64,000 bases of DNA, from the NCBI GenBank assembly GCA_900540255.1, contig UQFE01000011.1:13837-77836 (forward strand), given 5' to 3'. This stretch comes from an uncultured Clostridium sp. (GTDB taxonomy: Bacteria; Bacillota; Clostridia; Clostridiales; Clostridiaceae). The notes under the pieces were generated by a model. That model ran no database searches and was not told the origin of the DNA. It saw only the letters and a program-made list of their open reading frames with translations. This document shows positions 35,678 to 43,672 of this stretch, in pieces; position 1 is the stretch's first letter; the number at the start of each line of letters is the position of its first letter. The position numbers and the translations under genes were made by a program.

Positions 35678-37870
35678 TTAATTATAACTAATAATCTTTT
35701 TTAATACTACTGCTCTTATTGCATCATATGTTATTTCTTCTGGAACTACTTCCTTTATATCTTTTAACTTATTATATCCAACTTTGTCTATAGCATTTAA
35801 AACTATTTTTTCTTCATCATTATTAAAAAACTCCTCTAAATGTATTTCAAAATCTATTTTATTTCCTTCAGCAATATATTGTTGAATATGACTCATTACA
35901 GTAACTAAAGTTAATTTTCTTTCTTTAGCAACTTCTTTTATTGAACTACCTGATTTAATAAAATCTATAGTTATTTCATATGATTTCTTCTTTTCTTCAT
36001 TATTATTTTTTTCTTTTTTCTTCTTTTCATTTTCCTTATTTAAAACTTCATCAAATGATATATTACTATTTTTCTTACTAATAAAACTCCATGTTACTTC
36101 AATATTATTTTCATTAATATATGATTTAATTTTTTCCATAAATTTTTCACCATATTTATTAAGTTTAGAATTACCAACACCACTTATATCTAAAAATTGT
36201 TCATTTGTTATTGGCATTCTATTACTAAGTTCTTTTAATGTAGAATCACCAAATACCATATATGGAGGTATTTTTTCTTCCCTAGAAATATTCATTCTTA
36301 ATTCCTTTAATATAGTAAATAATTCATTTTCTTCTATTTTAATTTTCTTAACTACTTGCTCTTTAACAAATACTTTTCTTTCTCCTCTTACAATCTCCAT
36401 AGATTGTTTATTTAATGTTAAAACTGGATATTCTCCTTTATAGTTTAAATCTCCATGTGAAATTAGCATATTAATAAATTCGGTTAATTTATCTTTAGTA
36501 TAATTTTTTACTATTCCATAAGTTGATAATTCATCAAATCCTAATTCATATACCTTTTTATTATTAGATCCCCTAAGTACATCTACTACCATTCCAATTC
36601 CAAATCTTTGATTCATTCTATAGACACATGAAATAACCTTTTGAGCATCAATAGTTTTATCTACTACTTCCCCTAGAGCCTCACAGTTACTACACTTATT
36701 ACATTTATCATCATATTGCTCACCAAAGTAATTTAATATATATTTTCTATAACACTCCTGCGTATAAACTAAATTTATCATTGTTTGAAGCTTTTCAAGT
36801 TCATTTTCTTTTCTAATTTCACTTTCAGTTGCTGTTTCAATAATATATTTTTGAGTTTGAACATCACCTGGTGAAAAAAGCATTATACATTCACTTTCTT
36901 CACCATCTCTTCCTGCTCTTCCTATTTCCTGATAATATCCTTCTATATTTTTAGGCATATTATAATGTATTACATATCTTACATTTGGTTTATCTATTCC
37001 CATGCCAAAAGCATTAGTAGCAATTATTATATTACACTTATCATATATAAAATTTTCTTGAGCTGTTTTTCTATAATCATCACTAAGTCCTGCATGATAT
37101 TTTTCAACTTGCAATCCCTTTGAATTTAACAACTCATATAAATTATCTACTTCTTTTCTTGTTGAAGCATATATTATTCCTGATTCATTTCTATTATTAT
37201 TTATATAATTTAAAATATAATTTTTCTTATTTACTCCTTTTTCTATTATTATCTTAAGATTTTTTCTATCAAATCCAGATATAAACACTTTAGGATTATT
37301 CAATTTAAGTAAATTTACTATGTCCTTTCTAACTCCATCTGTAGCTGTTGCTGTAAATGCTGTAACTATTGGTCTATTTCTTAATAATGAAATTACCCTA
37401 CTAATTCTTCTATAACTACTTCTAAAATCATGTCCCCATTGCGACACACAATGTGCCTCATCTATAGCAATCATTGAAACATTGATGCTTGCTATCAGTT
37501 CTATAAATGCTTGTGATTCTAATCTTTCTGGAGCAACATATAATATTTTTATTTCATTTTTTGCGGCTTCATCTAAAATATTATTTATTTCTATATTACT
37601 CAATGATGAATTAATATAAGCAGACTTAATTCCTAGATTATTTATATTATCTACTTGATCTTTCATAAGAGATATTAATGGTGATATAACTATTGTTATA
37701 CCATCTAATAATATTGCAGGTACTTGATAACAAATCGATTTACCTCCACCTGTAGGCATAATAGTTAAAACATCATTTCCATTTAGTATTTCTCTTATTA
37801 TTTCCTCTTGCCCTTCTCTAAATGAGCTATATCCATAATATTGTTTTAAAATCTCTAAGGCCTTATCCAT
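35678..37870 (-). CDS. recQ: ATP-dependent DNA helicase RecQ
   Basis: Helicase of 730 residues. Superfamily 2 motifs: Q-motif region YGYSSFREGQEEII, Walker A PTGGGKS (39-45), DEAH in AIDEAHCVSQWGHDFR, and motif VI QEIGRAGRDG. The zinc-binding RQC region (C..CxxC..C, with YDDKCNKCSNCEALG) and an HRDC domain (LKELSNRMPITNEQFLDISGVG) follow, then a helix-turn-helix-like C-terminal segment. It unwinds recombination and fork structures. AAGGAG precedes the ATG. Both sides carry an identical tRNA-Trp. Confidence 0.95.
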   Translation of the reverse strand: MDKALEILKQYYGYSSFREGQEEIIREILNGNDVLTIMPTGGGKSICYQVPAILLDGITIVISPLISLMKDQVDNINNLGIKSAYINSSLSNIEINNILDEAAKNEIKILYVAPERLESQAFIELIASINVSMIAIDEAHCVSQWGHDFRSSYRRISRVISLLRNRPIVTAFTATATDGVRKDIVNLLKLNNPKVFISGFDRKNLKIIIEKGVNKKNYILNYINNNRNESGIIYASTRKEVDNLYELLNSKGLQVEKYHAGLSDDYRKTAQENFIYDKCNIIIATNAFGMGIDKPNVRYVIHYNMPKNIEGYYQEIGRAGRDGEESECIMLFSPGDVQTQKYIIETATESEIRKENELEKLQTMINLVYTQECYRKYILNYFGEQYDDKCNKCSNCEALGEVVDKTIDAQKVISCVYRMNQRFGIGMVVDVLRGSNNKKVYELGFDELSTYGIVKNYTKDKLTEFINMLISHGDLNYKGEYPVLTLNKQSMEIVRGERKVFVKEQVVKKIKIEENELFTILKELRMNISREEKIPPYMVFGDSTLKELSNRMPITNEQFLDISGVGNSKLNKYGEKFMEKIKSYINENNIEVTWSFISKKNSNISFDEVLNKENEKKKKEKNNNEEKKKSYEITIDFIKSGSSIKEVAKERKLTLVTVMSHIQQYIAEGNKIDFEIHLEEFFNNDEEKIVLNAIDKVGYNKLKDIKEVVPEEITYDAIRAVVLKKIISYN

Positions 37871-37963
37871 AAACTCTCCTTACTGCTACAATCCATTTTC
37901 TTTTTAATTATTAACTTCATCATTTAATTTATTCAAACATTCGTTCTTATTTTTAAAAAAATT

Positions 37964-37997
37964 ATAAAAAAAGCTAGTAAGAAATTCTTACTAGCTT
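37964..37997 (-). terminator. Terminator of tRNA-Trp copy 2
   Basis: An 11-bp perfect stem AAGCTAGTAAG/CTTACTAGCTT (37971-37997) with a 5-base loop and a T run on the minus strand, just past the tRNA. Confidence 0.9.
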
Positions 37998-38000
37998 CCT

Positions 38001-38074
38001 TGGCAGGGGTACTAGGAATCGAACCTAGCCTAATAGTTTTGGAGACTACTGTACTACCGATATACGATACCCCT
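38001..38074 (-). tRNA. tRNA-Trp (CCA anticodon), copy 2
   Basis: 74 bases including CCA, identical base for base to copy 1 at 35554-35627. Anticodon loop CTCCAAA. Flanking sequences differ from copy 1. Confidence 0.95.
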
Positions 38075-38087
38075 AAGTACAAAATAT

Positions 38088-38116
38088 ATTATATATTATG
38101 TTATACATAAAATCAA
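38088..38116 (-). promoter_or_regulatory. Promoter of tRNA-Trp copy 2
   Basis: TTGATT (38111-38116), 17-base spacer, consensus TATAAT (38088-38093) on the minus strand, about 13 bases before the tRNA. Confidence 0.75.
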
Positions 38117-38189
38117 TATTTTTTCTACTATTTTTCTATTATTCTTTTCTTTTTCGTACTTTTTGGATAAAATATAAAATAACAAATGT

Positions 38190-38330
38190 TTTTAGTTTGT
38201 AGTTATCAAGTGGCAAGTTTCTGATGAAATTACTTAAGGAATTTCTAAAAATATATTTTTCAAAATTCAGCCCAAGCTGAATTTTTTCCTTAACTACTAA
38301 CTACTAACTTCTAACTACAAACTACTAATT
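38190..38330. repeat. Intergenic palindromic repeat, copy B (inverted)
   Basis: Contains the same inner core as copy A in reverse orientation: GATGAAATT.CTTAAGGAATTTC, then AAAAATATATTTTT, then AAATTCAGC..GCTGAATTT, flanked by GTTTGTAGTTATCAAGTGGCAAG and by CTACTAACTAC units. It fills the gap between tRNA-Trp copy 2 and tsaE. Confidence 0.8.
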
Positions 38331-38353
38331 AACCGAAAGGGGATGATTTTAAC

Positions 38354-38815
38354 ATGATTATTTCTGTTAATAGTGTTGAGCAAACTACAAACCTTGGTAT
38401 GGAACTTGGCAAGATTTTAAATGCTGGTGACATAATTTGCTTAACAGGGGATTTAGGTACTGGTAAAACACATATAACTAAGGGAATTGCTAAAGGTTTA
38501 GGCATAACTGATTACATAACAAGCCCAACTTTTACAATTGTGAATGAATATGATTCTGGTCGTTTAAAATTGAATCATTTTGATGTTTATAGAGTTTCAG
38601 ATCCTGATGAAATATATGCAATAGGATTCGATGATTATATTTTCTCTGATGCAGTTTCAATAATTGAATGGGCTAATTATATTGAAGAAATATTACCAAA
38701 GGATTTTTTACATATTTATATAGAAAAAGACCTAGAAAAAGGCGAAGACTATAGAAAAATCACTATAACTCCATATGGAGAAAGATATGATTATATAAAG
38801 GAGTTAAAAATATGA
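38354..38815 (+). CDS. tsaE: tRNA threonylcarbamoyladenosine biosynthesis ATPase TsaE
   Basis: Small ATPase of 153 residues with Walker A GDLGTGKT (32-39) and the TSPTFTIVNEY and LNHFDVYRV motifs of YdiB/TsaE. With TsaB, TsaC and TsaD it makes t6A37 on ANN-decoding tRNAs. AAAGGGG lies about 11 bases upstream of the ATG. First gene of tsaE-tsaB-rimI; the stop overlaps the tsaB start by 4 bases. Confidence 0.96.
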   Translation: MIISVNSVEQTTNLGMELGKILNAGDIICLTGDLGTGKTHITKGIAKGLGITDYITSPTFTIVNEYDSGRLKLNHFDVYRVSDPDEIYAIGFDDYIFSDAVSIIEWANYIEEILPKDFLHIYIEKDLEKGEDYRKITITPYGERYDYIKELKI

Positions 38816-39528
38816 TAGTTTTAAGCGTTGATTCTTCATCTTTAGTAACTACAGTTGCTTTACTTAAAGATGAATTTGTACTTGGTGAATATACTTTAAA
38901 CTTTAAAAGAGAACATTCTGTTATCTTAATGGAAAAAATAGAAATGCTATTAAACGACTGCCAAATTGATATAAGTGAAGTTGATGGTTTTGTAGTTTCT
39001 AAGGGACCCGGCTCATTTACTGGACTTAGAATTGGAATGGCAACTATTAAAGGATTAAGTATGGGAGCAAATAAGCCTTATGTTTCAATTTCAAGTTTAG
39101 ATGCATTAGCAAACTCTTTAATTACATTTGATGGTATAATATGTCCAATTATGGATGCATTAAGAGATAATGTTTATACTGGTCTTTATAAAAATATTGA
39201 TAGTAAACTAGTAAAATTACTTGATTGCACATCTTTAGATTTAAGTGAACTTGCTGAAATATTAAATGAAAAAGGTGAAAAAGTTATTTTCACTGGTGAT
39301 GGTATGTTTAAACACAAAGAATTCTTGTCTAAAAATATAAATAATTGTGAATTTGCTCCAAACCATTTAAGTATCATTAGGGCCTCTTCTTTAGGAGAGC
39401 TTGGTATGGAAAAACTTAAATCTGGAGAAGTTGATGATATGAATTCTGCTCCACTTTATATTAAAAAACCGCAAGCACAAAGGGAGCTTGAACAAAGGCT
39501 GGCTATGAAAAATGAAAATAAATTATAG
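38812..39528 (+). CDS. tsaB: tRNA threonylcarbamoyladenosine biosynthesis protein TsaB
   Basis: ASKHA-fold protein of 238 residues, inactive paralogue and partner of TsaD. The N-terminal LSVDSSSLVTTVAL and VSKGPGSFTGLRIGMATIKGL are typical of TsaB/YeaZ. It scaffolds the TsaD-TsaE complex. The start overlaps tsaE (ATGA) and the end overlaps rimI by 17 bases, indicating tight translational coupling. Confidence 0.96.
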   Translation: MIVLSVDSSSLVTTVALLKDEFVLGEYTLNFKREHSVILMEKIEMLLNDCQIDISEVDGFVVSKGPGSFTGLRIGMATIKGLSMGANKPYVSISSLDALANSLITFDGIICPIMDALRDNVYTGLYKNIDSKLVKLLDCTSLDLSELAEILNEKGEKVIFTGDGMFKHKEFLSKNINNCEFAPNHLSIIRASSLGELGMEKLKSGEVDDMNSAPLYIKKPQAQRELEQRLAMKNENKL

Positions 39529-39970
39529 TCTTATGAATGAAACCCATGTAAATGGTATATATCAATTAAGTAACGAATGCTTTACTATTCCTTGGAGTTT
39601 AGATTCAATTAATAATGAACTAAATAATCCATTAGCAAAGTATGTAATTGCAGAAGATTTATTAACAAGTGAAGTTATTGGATTTGTAGGAGTATGGATA
39701 ATTGCTGGAGAAGGTGATATTACAAATATTGCTGTAAGTCCAAAATATAGAAAACAAGGCATTGCATCAAATTTGTTAATAAAATTATTTGATGTGTGTA
39801 AAACTTTTAATTGTGAAGATATCACTTTAGAAGTTAGAGCTTCAAATACTCCTGCTCAAAACCTTTATAAGAAATTTAACTTTAAAGAAGAAGGTATAAG
39901 AAAAGGATATTATTCAGATAATGGTGAGGATGCCATTATAATGTGGAAAAGAGGGAATTGCACTAAATAG
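39512..39970 (+). CDS. rimI: Ribosomal protein S18 N-acetyltransferase RimI
   Basis: GNAT-fold acetyltransferase of 152 residues, with the acetyl-CoA loop YRKQGIASNLL (R/Q-x-x-G-x-G/A type) and the C-terminal EVRASNTPAQNLYKKFNFKEEGIRKGYY typical of RimI split around motif B. It acetylates the S18 N-terminus in enterobacteria; in Firmicutes the substrate is less certain. Its stop codon lies inside the operon terminator hairpin. Confidence 0.92.
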   Translation: MKINYSLMNETHVNGIYQLSNECFTIPWSLDSINNELNNPLAKYVIAEDLLTSEVIGFVGVWIIAGEGDITNIAVSPKYRKQGIASNLLIKLFDVCKTFNCEDITLEVRASNTPAQNLYKKFNFKEEGIRKGYYSDNGEDAIIMWKRGNCTK

Positions 39971-39991
39971 CTTGTGCAATTCCCTCTTTTT
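39951..39991. terminator. Terminator of tsaE-tsaB-rimI, overlapping the rimI stop
   Basis: A 13-bp perfect stem GAGGGAATTGCAC/GTGCAATTCCCTC (39951-39963 with 39974-39986) and five T on the plus strand. It also lies just past the convergent ribU gene. Confidence 0.92.
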
Positions 39992-40574
39992 ATGCAATCT
40001 TTTTGTTTCTATTTTCAAATTTACTATCAACTTTAAATATTGATTTAGATACCTTTTTATATAATAAATAAGTTAATACTGATACAATAGCTGCTTTTAT
40101 TGCATTAAATGGAATTAGCCCAAAGAATATATAATTTGCTAATGCTGCACCTTTCATATCCATTCCAAACAAAGGTAATAATATATACACATTAGCTAAT
40201 ATACCTGCTACTTGCATTACTAATGCACCACTAATCATTCCAATAATTGCAGTCTTTTTGCTTTTATTTCTATGATATATATATGTTGCTGGCATTATTA
40301 AAGCAAGTCCAACTATAATATTAGCAATTTCTCCAACAAATGCAGTTCCAGTTCCCTTTAATAAAAATCTTAAAACTACCTTTAATATTACTATGGCTCC
40401 TCCAGTTATAGGACCATAAGCAAATCCCCCCATTAATGCTGGTACTTCACTTAAATCAATTTGTAACCATGGAAATGCCGGTATTATTGGAAAATCAAAA
40501 TACATAAGTACTACCGAAATAGCCACTAATAAAGATACCTTAATCATTTTGTTTAAATTTTTTGATGAATTCAT
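39990..40574 (-). CDS. ribU: Riboflavin ECF transporter S component RibU
   Basis: Membrane protein of 194 residues with about six spans in the ECF S-component family. The segment FPWLQIDLSEVPALMGGFAYGP is typical of RibU. With the energising EcfA/EcfT module, encoded elsewhere, it imports riboflavin. The ATG at 40574 follows GGAGGAG; the frame extends upstream into leader sequence without evidence. The FMN riboswitch upstream confirms the substrate. Confidence 0.95.
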   Translation of the reverse strand: MNSSKNLNKMIKVSLLVAISVVLMYFDFPIIPAFPWLQIDLSEVPALMGGFAYGPITGGAIVILKVVLRFLLKGTGTAFVGEIANIIVGLALIMPATYIYHRNKSKKTAIIGMISGALVMQVAGILANVYILLPLFGMDMKGAALANYIFFGLIPFNAIKAAIVSVLTYLLYKKVSKSIFKVDSKFENRNKKIA

Positions 40575-40671
40575 ATATACATTCTCCTCCCAAAAGTCAT
40601 CCTCGTGGGCATTAGCTAAATTAATCAATATATTTGATAATAGTTTGTAATATTTATAATGTTTAATAGAT

Positions 40672-40703
40672 ATAAAAAGCCCTGATTTTATAAACATCAG
40701 GGC
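40672..40703 (-). terminator. Riboswitch expression-platform terminator
   Basis: GCCCTGAT/ATCAGGGC (40679-40686 with 40696-40703) followed on the minus strand by TTTTTATA. It lies about 105 bases past the FMN aptamer and about 100 before ribU, so FMN binding probably permits this stem to form. Confidence 0.8.
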
Positions 40704-40810
40704 ATTAAAAACAAAGCTATTAATAAATATAATTTATATATGCAATAAATTTAATTATCAATTAGATAATTAAATTATTATCAATACTATATTTATATAA
40801 TTTAACTCTT

Positions 40811-40916
40811 ACCTTCTTTCATCCAGACTTTACTGTCGGCTTCGGAGTTACACCGAATCTGCAAAATTGCTCGCGGGCTATACCGCCGGTAGGGACTTTC
40901 ACCCTGCCCTGAAGAT
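40811..40916 (-). promoter_or_regulatory. FMN riboswitch (RFN element)
   Basis: The minus strand carries the conserved RFN blocks in order: ATCTTCAGGGCAGGGTGAAA, CCCTACCGGCGG, AGCCCGCGAGC, CCGACAGTAAAGTCTGGATG and AAAGAAGG closing the P1 stem. It controls ribU. Flavin mononucleotide binding is expected to reduce transcription through the terminator at 40672-40703. Confidence 0.96.
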
Positions 40917-40937
40917 ATTTTTTATTTATTTATTTTT

Positions 40938-40966
40938 ATTATATAATATAATCCCATTTTTTTCAA
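40938..40966 (-). promoter_or_regulatory. Promoter of the FMN riboswitch-ribU transcript
   Basis: Minus strand TTGAAA (40961-40966), 17-base spacer, consensus TATAAT (40938-40943), in the short gap after the tex stop. Confidence 0.75.
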
Positions 40967-40979
40967 TAACTTTTTTTCT

Positions 40980-43142
40980 TTACTTAACATCTTTCATAGT
41001 TAATGAAATTCTCTTTCTCTTTTCATCAACTTCCATAATTCTAACTTTAATTACATCTCCAACCTTAACTATATCTAATGGATGCTTAACAAACTTATTG
41101 GCCATTTGGCTCTTATGAACTAATCCATCTTGATGAACACCAATATCAACAAAAGCACCAAAGTCTGATACATTTCTTACAGTTCCCATAAGTTCCATTC
41201 CAGGCTGTAAATCCTTTAAATCTATAACACCAGTTTTTAAAATTGGCTTAGGCATATCTTCTCTTGGATCTCTTCCTGGTTTTTGTAATTCTTTAATTAT
41301 ATCCTTTAAAGTTAACTCACCAATTTCAAGTTCTTTAACAAGATTCTTTAATCCCTTTGAATTAACTCTTTCTTCAATATCATTTAAATTTCTATTTTTT
41401 AAATCTTCCTTAGTGTATCCTAAAATATCTATAAGCATTCCTGCTGCTTCATATGATTCTGGATGAACTGAAGTATTATCTAAAGGCTCTTTACTTTCCA
41501 TAACTCTTAAAAAGCCTGCACATTGTTCATATGCTTTTTGTCCAAGTCTCTTAACCTTTAATAATTCTTTTCTACTCTTAAATCCTCCAACTTCATCTCT
41601 ATAAGAAACTATATTGTTAGCAATTGATACATTAACACCTGCAATATATGTTAAAAGTGATGGTGTTGCAGTATTTAAATCCACTCCAACCTTATTAACA
41701 GAGTCCTCAACTACACCAGCTAATGATTCATCTAATTTTTTTGGAGTAACATCATGTTGATATTGACCAACACCTATTGCTTTAGGATCTATTTTTACAA
41801 GTTCAGCCATAGGATCTTGTAATCTTCTTCCTATTGAAATAGCACCTCTTATAGTAACATCTAAATCTGGATATTCCTTAGCTGCAAGTTCTGAAGCTGA
41901 ATATACAGAGGCACCTGCTTCCGATACAATTACATATGCTAACTCTTTTCCGCTTTCCTTTTTAATTTCATTTATCATTTCAGAAATAACTTCTTCTGAC
42001 TCTCTAGATGCAGTACCATTCCCTAAAGAAATAACATCAACATCATATTTATATATAAGTTCTTTCAATATTTTCTTAGTACCTTCTACATCATTCTTAG
42101 GTAAAGTAGGATATACTGTAGATTTTTCTAAGAACTTACCTGTAGAATCTAAAACTGCAACCTTACATCCTGTTCTAAATCCTGGATCATATCCCATAAC
42201 CACTTTTCCCTTTATTGGTGCTTGCATTAAAAGAGCCTTTAAGTTTTCCTTAAATATTAATATTGCTCCTTCTTCACCTTTATCTGTTAATTCACTTCTT
42301 ATTTCTCTTTCTATTGAAGGATATATTAATCTCTTAAGTGAATCTTTTATTGATAACTTTAAATATTCATCTGTAGCTTTATTTCCCTTTAACAATTTAC
42401 TTTGAAGATATGTTATTATTTTCTCCTCGTTAGCAATTACCTTAACAGATAATACCTTTTCTTTCTCTCCTCTATTTATTGCTAATATTCTATGTGCAGG
42501 AATTTTACTTACATCTTCGCTATAATCATAATACATTTCAAATGGAGTTGCTTCTTCACTTGAACCCTTAGATTCAATTTTTCCCTCTCTCATTACAAAT
42601 TCTCTTATCCACTTTCTAAATCCTGCATCATCAGAAATACATTCAGCAACTATATCTAAAGCTCCGCTTATAGCTTCATCCACAGTAAGTACCTTTTTTT
42701 CTTCATCTATATACTTACTAGCTTCTTCTCTTATATCACCTTTAAAAGTTCCTTCTAAAATTAAATCAGCTAATGGCTTTAATCCCTTTTCTAAAGCTAT
42801 TGTTGCTCTTGTCCTCTTCTTTTGTTTATAAGGTCTATAAATATCTTCAACTTCTGTTAAGGTATCAGCCTTTTCTAAAGCTTTAACTATATCATCATTT
42901 AATTTACCTTGCTCATCTATTAATCTTAAAACATCTTCTTTTCTATCTTTTAAATTTCTTAAATAAGTTAATCTTTCAAAAAACTTTCTAAGAACATCAT
43001 CACTTAGTCCACCTGTTTGTTCTTTTCTATATCTAGAGATAAAAGGAACTGTATTTCCTTCATCTAATAATTTAATTACATTTTGTACTTGCTTTAAAGT
43101 TATGTCTAATTCTTTGGTTAATCTTTCTTCTATATTTACCAT
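40980..43142 (-). CDS. tex: Tex-family RNA-binding transcription accessory protein
   Basis: Protein of 720 residues. It has the N-terminal Tex helical region (VPFISRYRKEQTGGL), a YqgF-like RNase H fold (VMGYDPGFRTGCKVAVLD), helix-hairpin-helix motifs (LNTATPSLLTYIAGV), and a C-terminal S1 domain (GMELMGTVRNVSDFGAFVDIG). Homologues affect transcription and toxin expression. The ATG at 43142 is preferred because GGAGG lies just before it, although the frame opens with a TTG four codons earlier. Confidence 0.96.
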   Translation of the reverse strand: MVNIEERLTKELDITLKQVQNVIKLLDEGNTVPFISRYRKEQTGGLSDDVLRKFFERLTYLRNLKDRKEDVLRLIDEQGKLNDDIVKALEKADTLTEVEDIYRPYKQKKRTRATIALEKGLKPLADLILEGTFKGDIREEASKYIDEEKKVLTVDEAISGALDIVAECISDDAGFRKWIREFVMREGKIESKGSSEEATPFEMYYDYSEDVSKIPAHRILAINRGEKEKVLSVKVIANEEKIITYLQSKLLKGNKATDEYLKLSIKDSLKRLIYPSIEREIRSELTDKGEEGAILIFKENLKALLMQAPIKGKVVMGYDPGFRTGCKVAVLDSTGKFLEKSTVYPTLPKNDVEGTKKILKELIYKYDVDVISLGNGTASRESEEVISEMINEIKKESGKELAYVIVSEAGASVYSASELAAKEYPDLDVTIRGAISIGRRLQDPMAELVKIDPKAIGVGQYQHDVTPKKLDESLAGVVEDSVNKVGVDLNTATPSLLTYIAGVNVSIANNIVSYRDEVGGFKSRKELLKVKRLGQKAYEQCAGFLRVMESKEPLDNTSVHPESYEAAGMLIDILGYTKEDLKNRNLNDIEERVNSKGLKNLVKELEIGELTLKDIIKELQKPGRDPREDMPKPILKTGVIDLKDLQPGMELMGTVRNVSDFGAFVDIGVHQDGLVHKSQMANKFVKHPLDIVKVGDVIKVRIMEVDEKRKRISLTMKDVK

Positions 43143-43212
43143 AAATTCCTCCAATAAAATTAATCATCTATAAAATTACTTTTCTAATTTAGTATAACAT
43201 ATTTTTACACTA

Positions 43213-43241
43213 TTGATATTATGTTAAGAGAATAGTATAAT
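43213..43241 (+). promoter_or_regulatory. Promoter of the 43285 gene
   Basis: TTGATA (43213-43218), 17-base spacer, TATAAT (43236-43241) on the plus strand, about 44 bases before the predicted start. Confidence 0.7.
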
Positions 43242-43284
43242 TTATTTGTAAAATATTACCAATTAATTGAAAGGTGGAATTTGC

Positions 43285-43617
43285 TTGAATAAATTTTTAA
43301 ACGGATTTTTAAATATATGTCTCATTGTATTTATTATTCTCTTAGTATTAAACCAACTATATGTAATTGATTTTTCACTAAATTTAAGAAATATATTTAT
43401 ATTTTTAACATTAATAATAATTTTATTAACTGCAACAACTCAAATATTAATAGGTAAATCTAATTTTTTAAAATTTATTAGTAGTGTTATATTAATAACG
43501 ATTATATTAGGTGGAATTTCCTTTGTACTAACAAAACAACTCAACATGTTTTTATATATTTGTCTTTTAACATCATTATTTCAATGTATTTTTGAACTTA
43601 TTAAAAATAATGCATAA
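43285..43617 (+). CDS. Small hypothetical membrane protein
   Basis: Protein of 110 residues with about four hydrophobic segments covering most of its length and a short C-terminal NNA tail. A TTG start is chosen because AAAGGTGG lies 7 bases before it and the frame opens only six codons earlier. I do not recognise a family. It is followed by a terminator-like hairpin and then the M28 peptidase gene. Confidence 0.7.
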   Translation: MNKFLNGFLNICLIVFIILLVLNQLYVIDFSLNLRNIFIFLTLIIILLTATTQILIGKSNFLKFISSVILITIILGGISFVLTKQLNMFLYICLLTSLFQCIFELIKNNA

Positions 43618-43624
43618 TATTTTT

Positions 43625-43672
43625 CCTCACATAATATTATTAAATATAATACTATTTGTGAGGTCTTTTTTT
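43625..43672 (+). terminator. Terminator-like hairpin carrying the ribosome binding site of the next gene
   Basis: CCTCACA/TGTGAGG (43625-43631 with 43657-43663), loop of 25 AT-rich bases, then TCTTTTTTT ending directly at the ATG at 43673. The 3' arm contains GTGAGG, the only ribosome binding site for the peptidase gene. Confidence 0.65.

Noticed and set aside
40575..40697. N-terminal extension of RibU by 41 residues
   Set aside because: It would run through the riboswitch terminator region and has no ribosome binding site; the ATG at 40574 has GGAGGAG.
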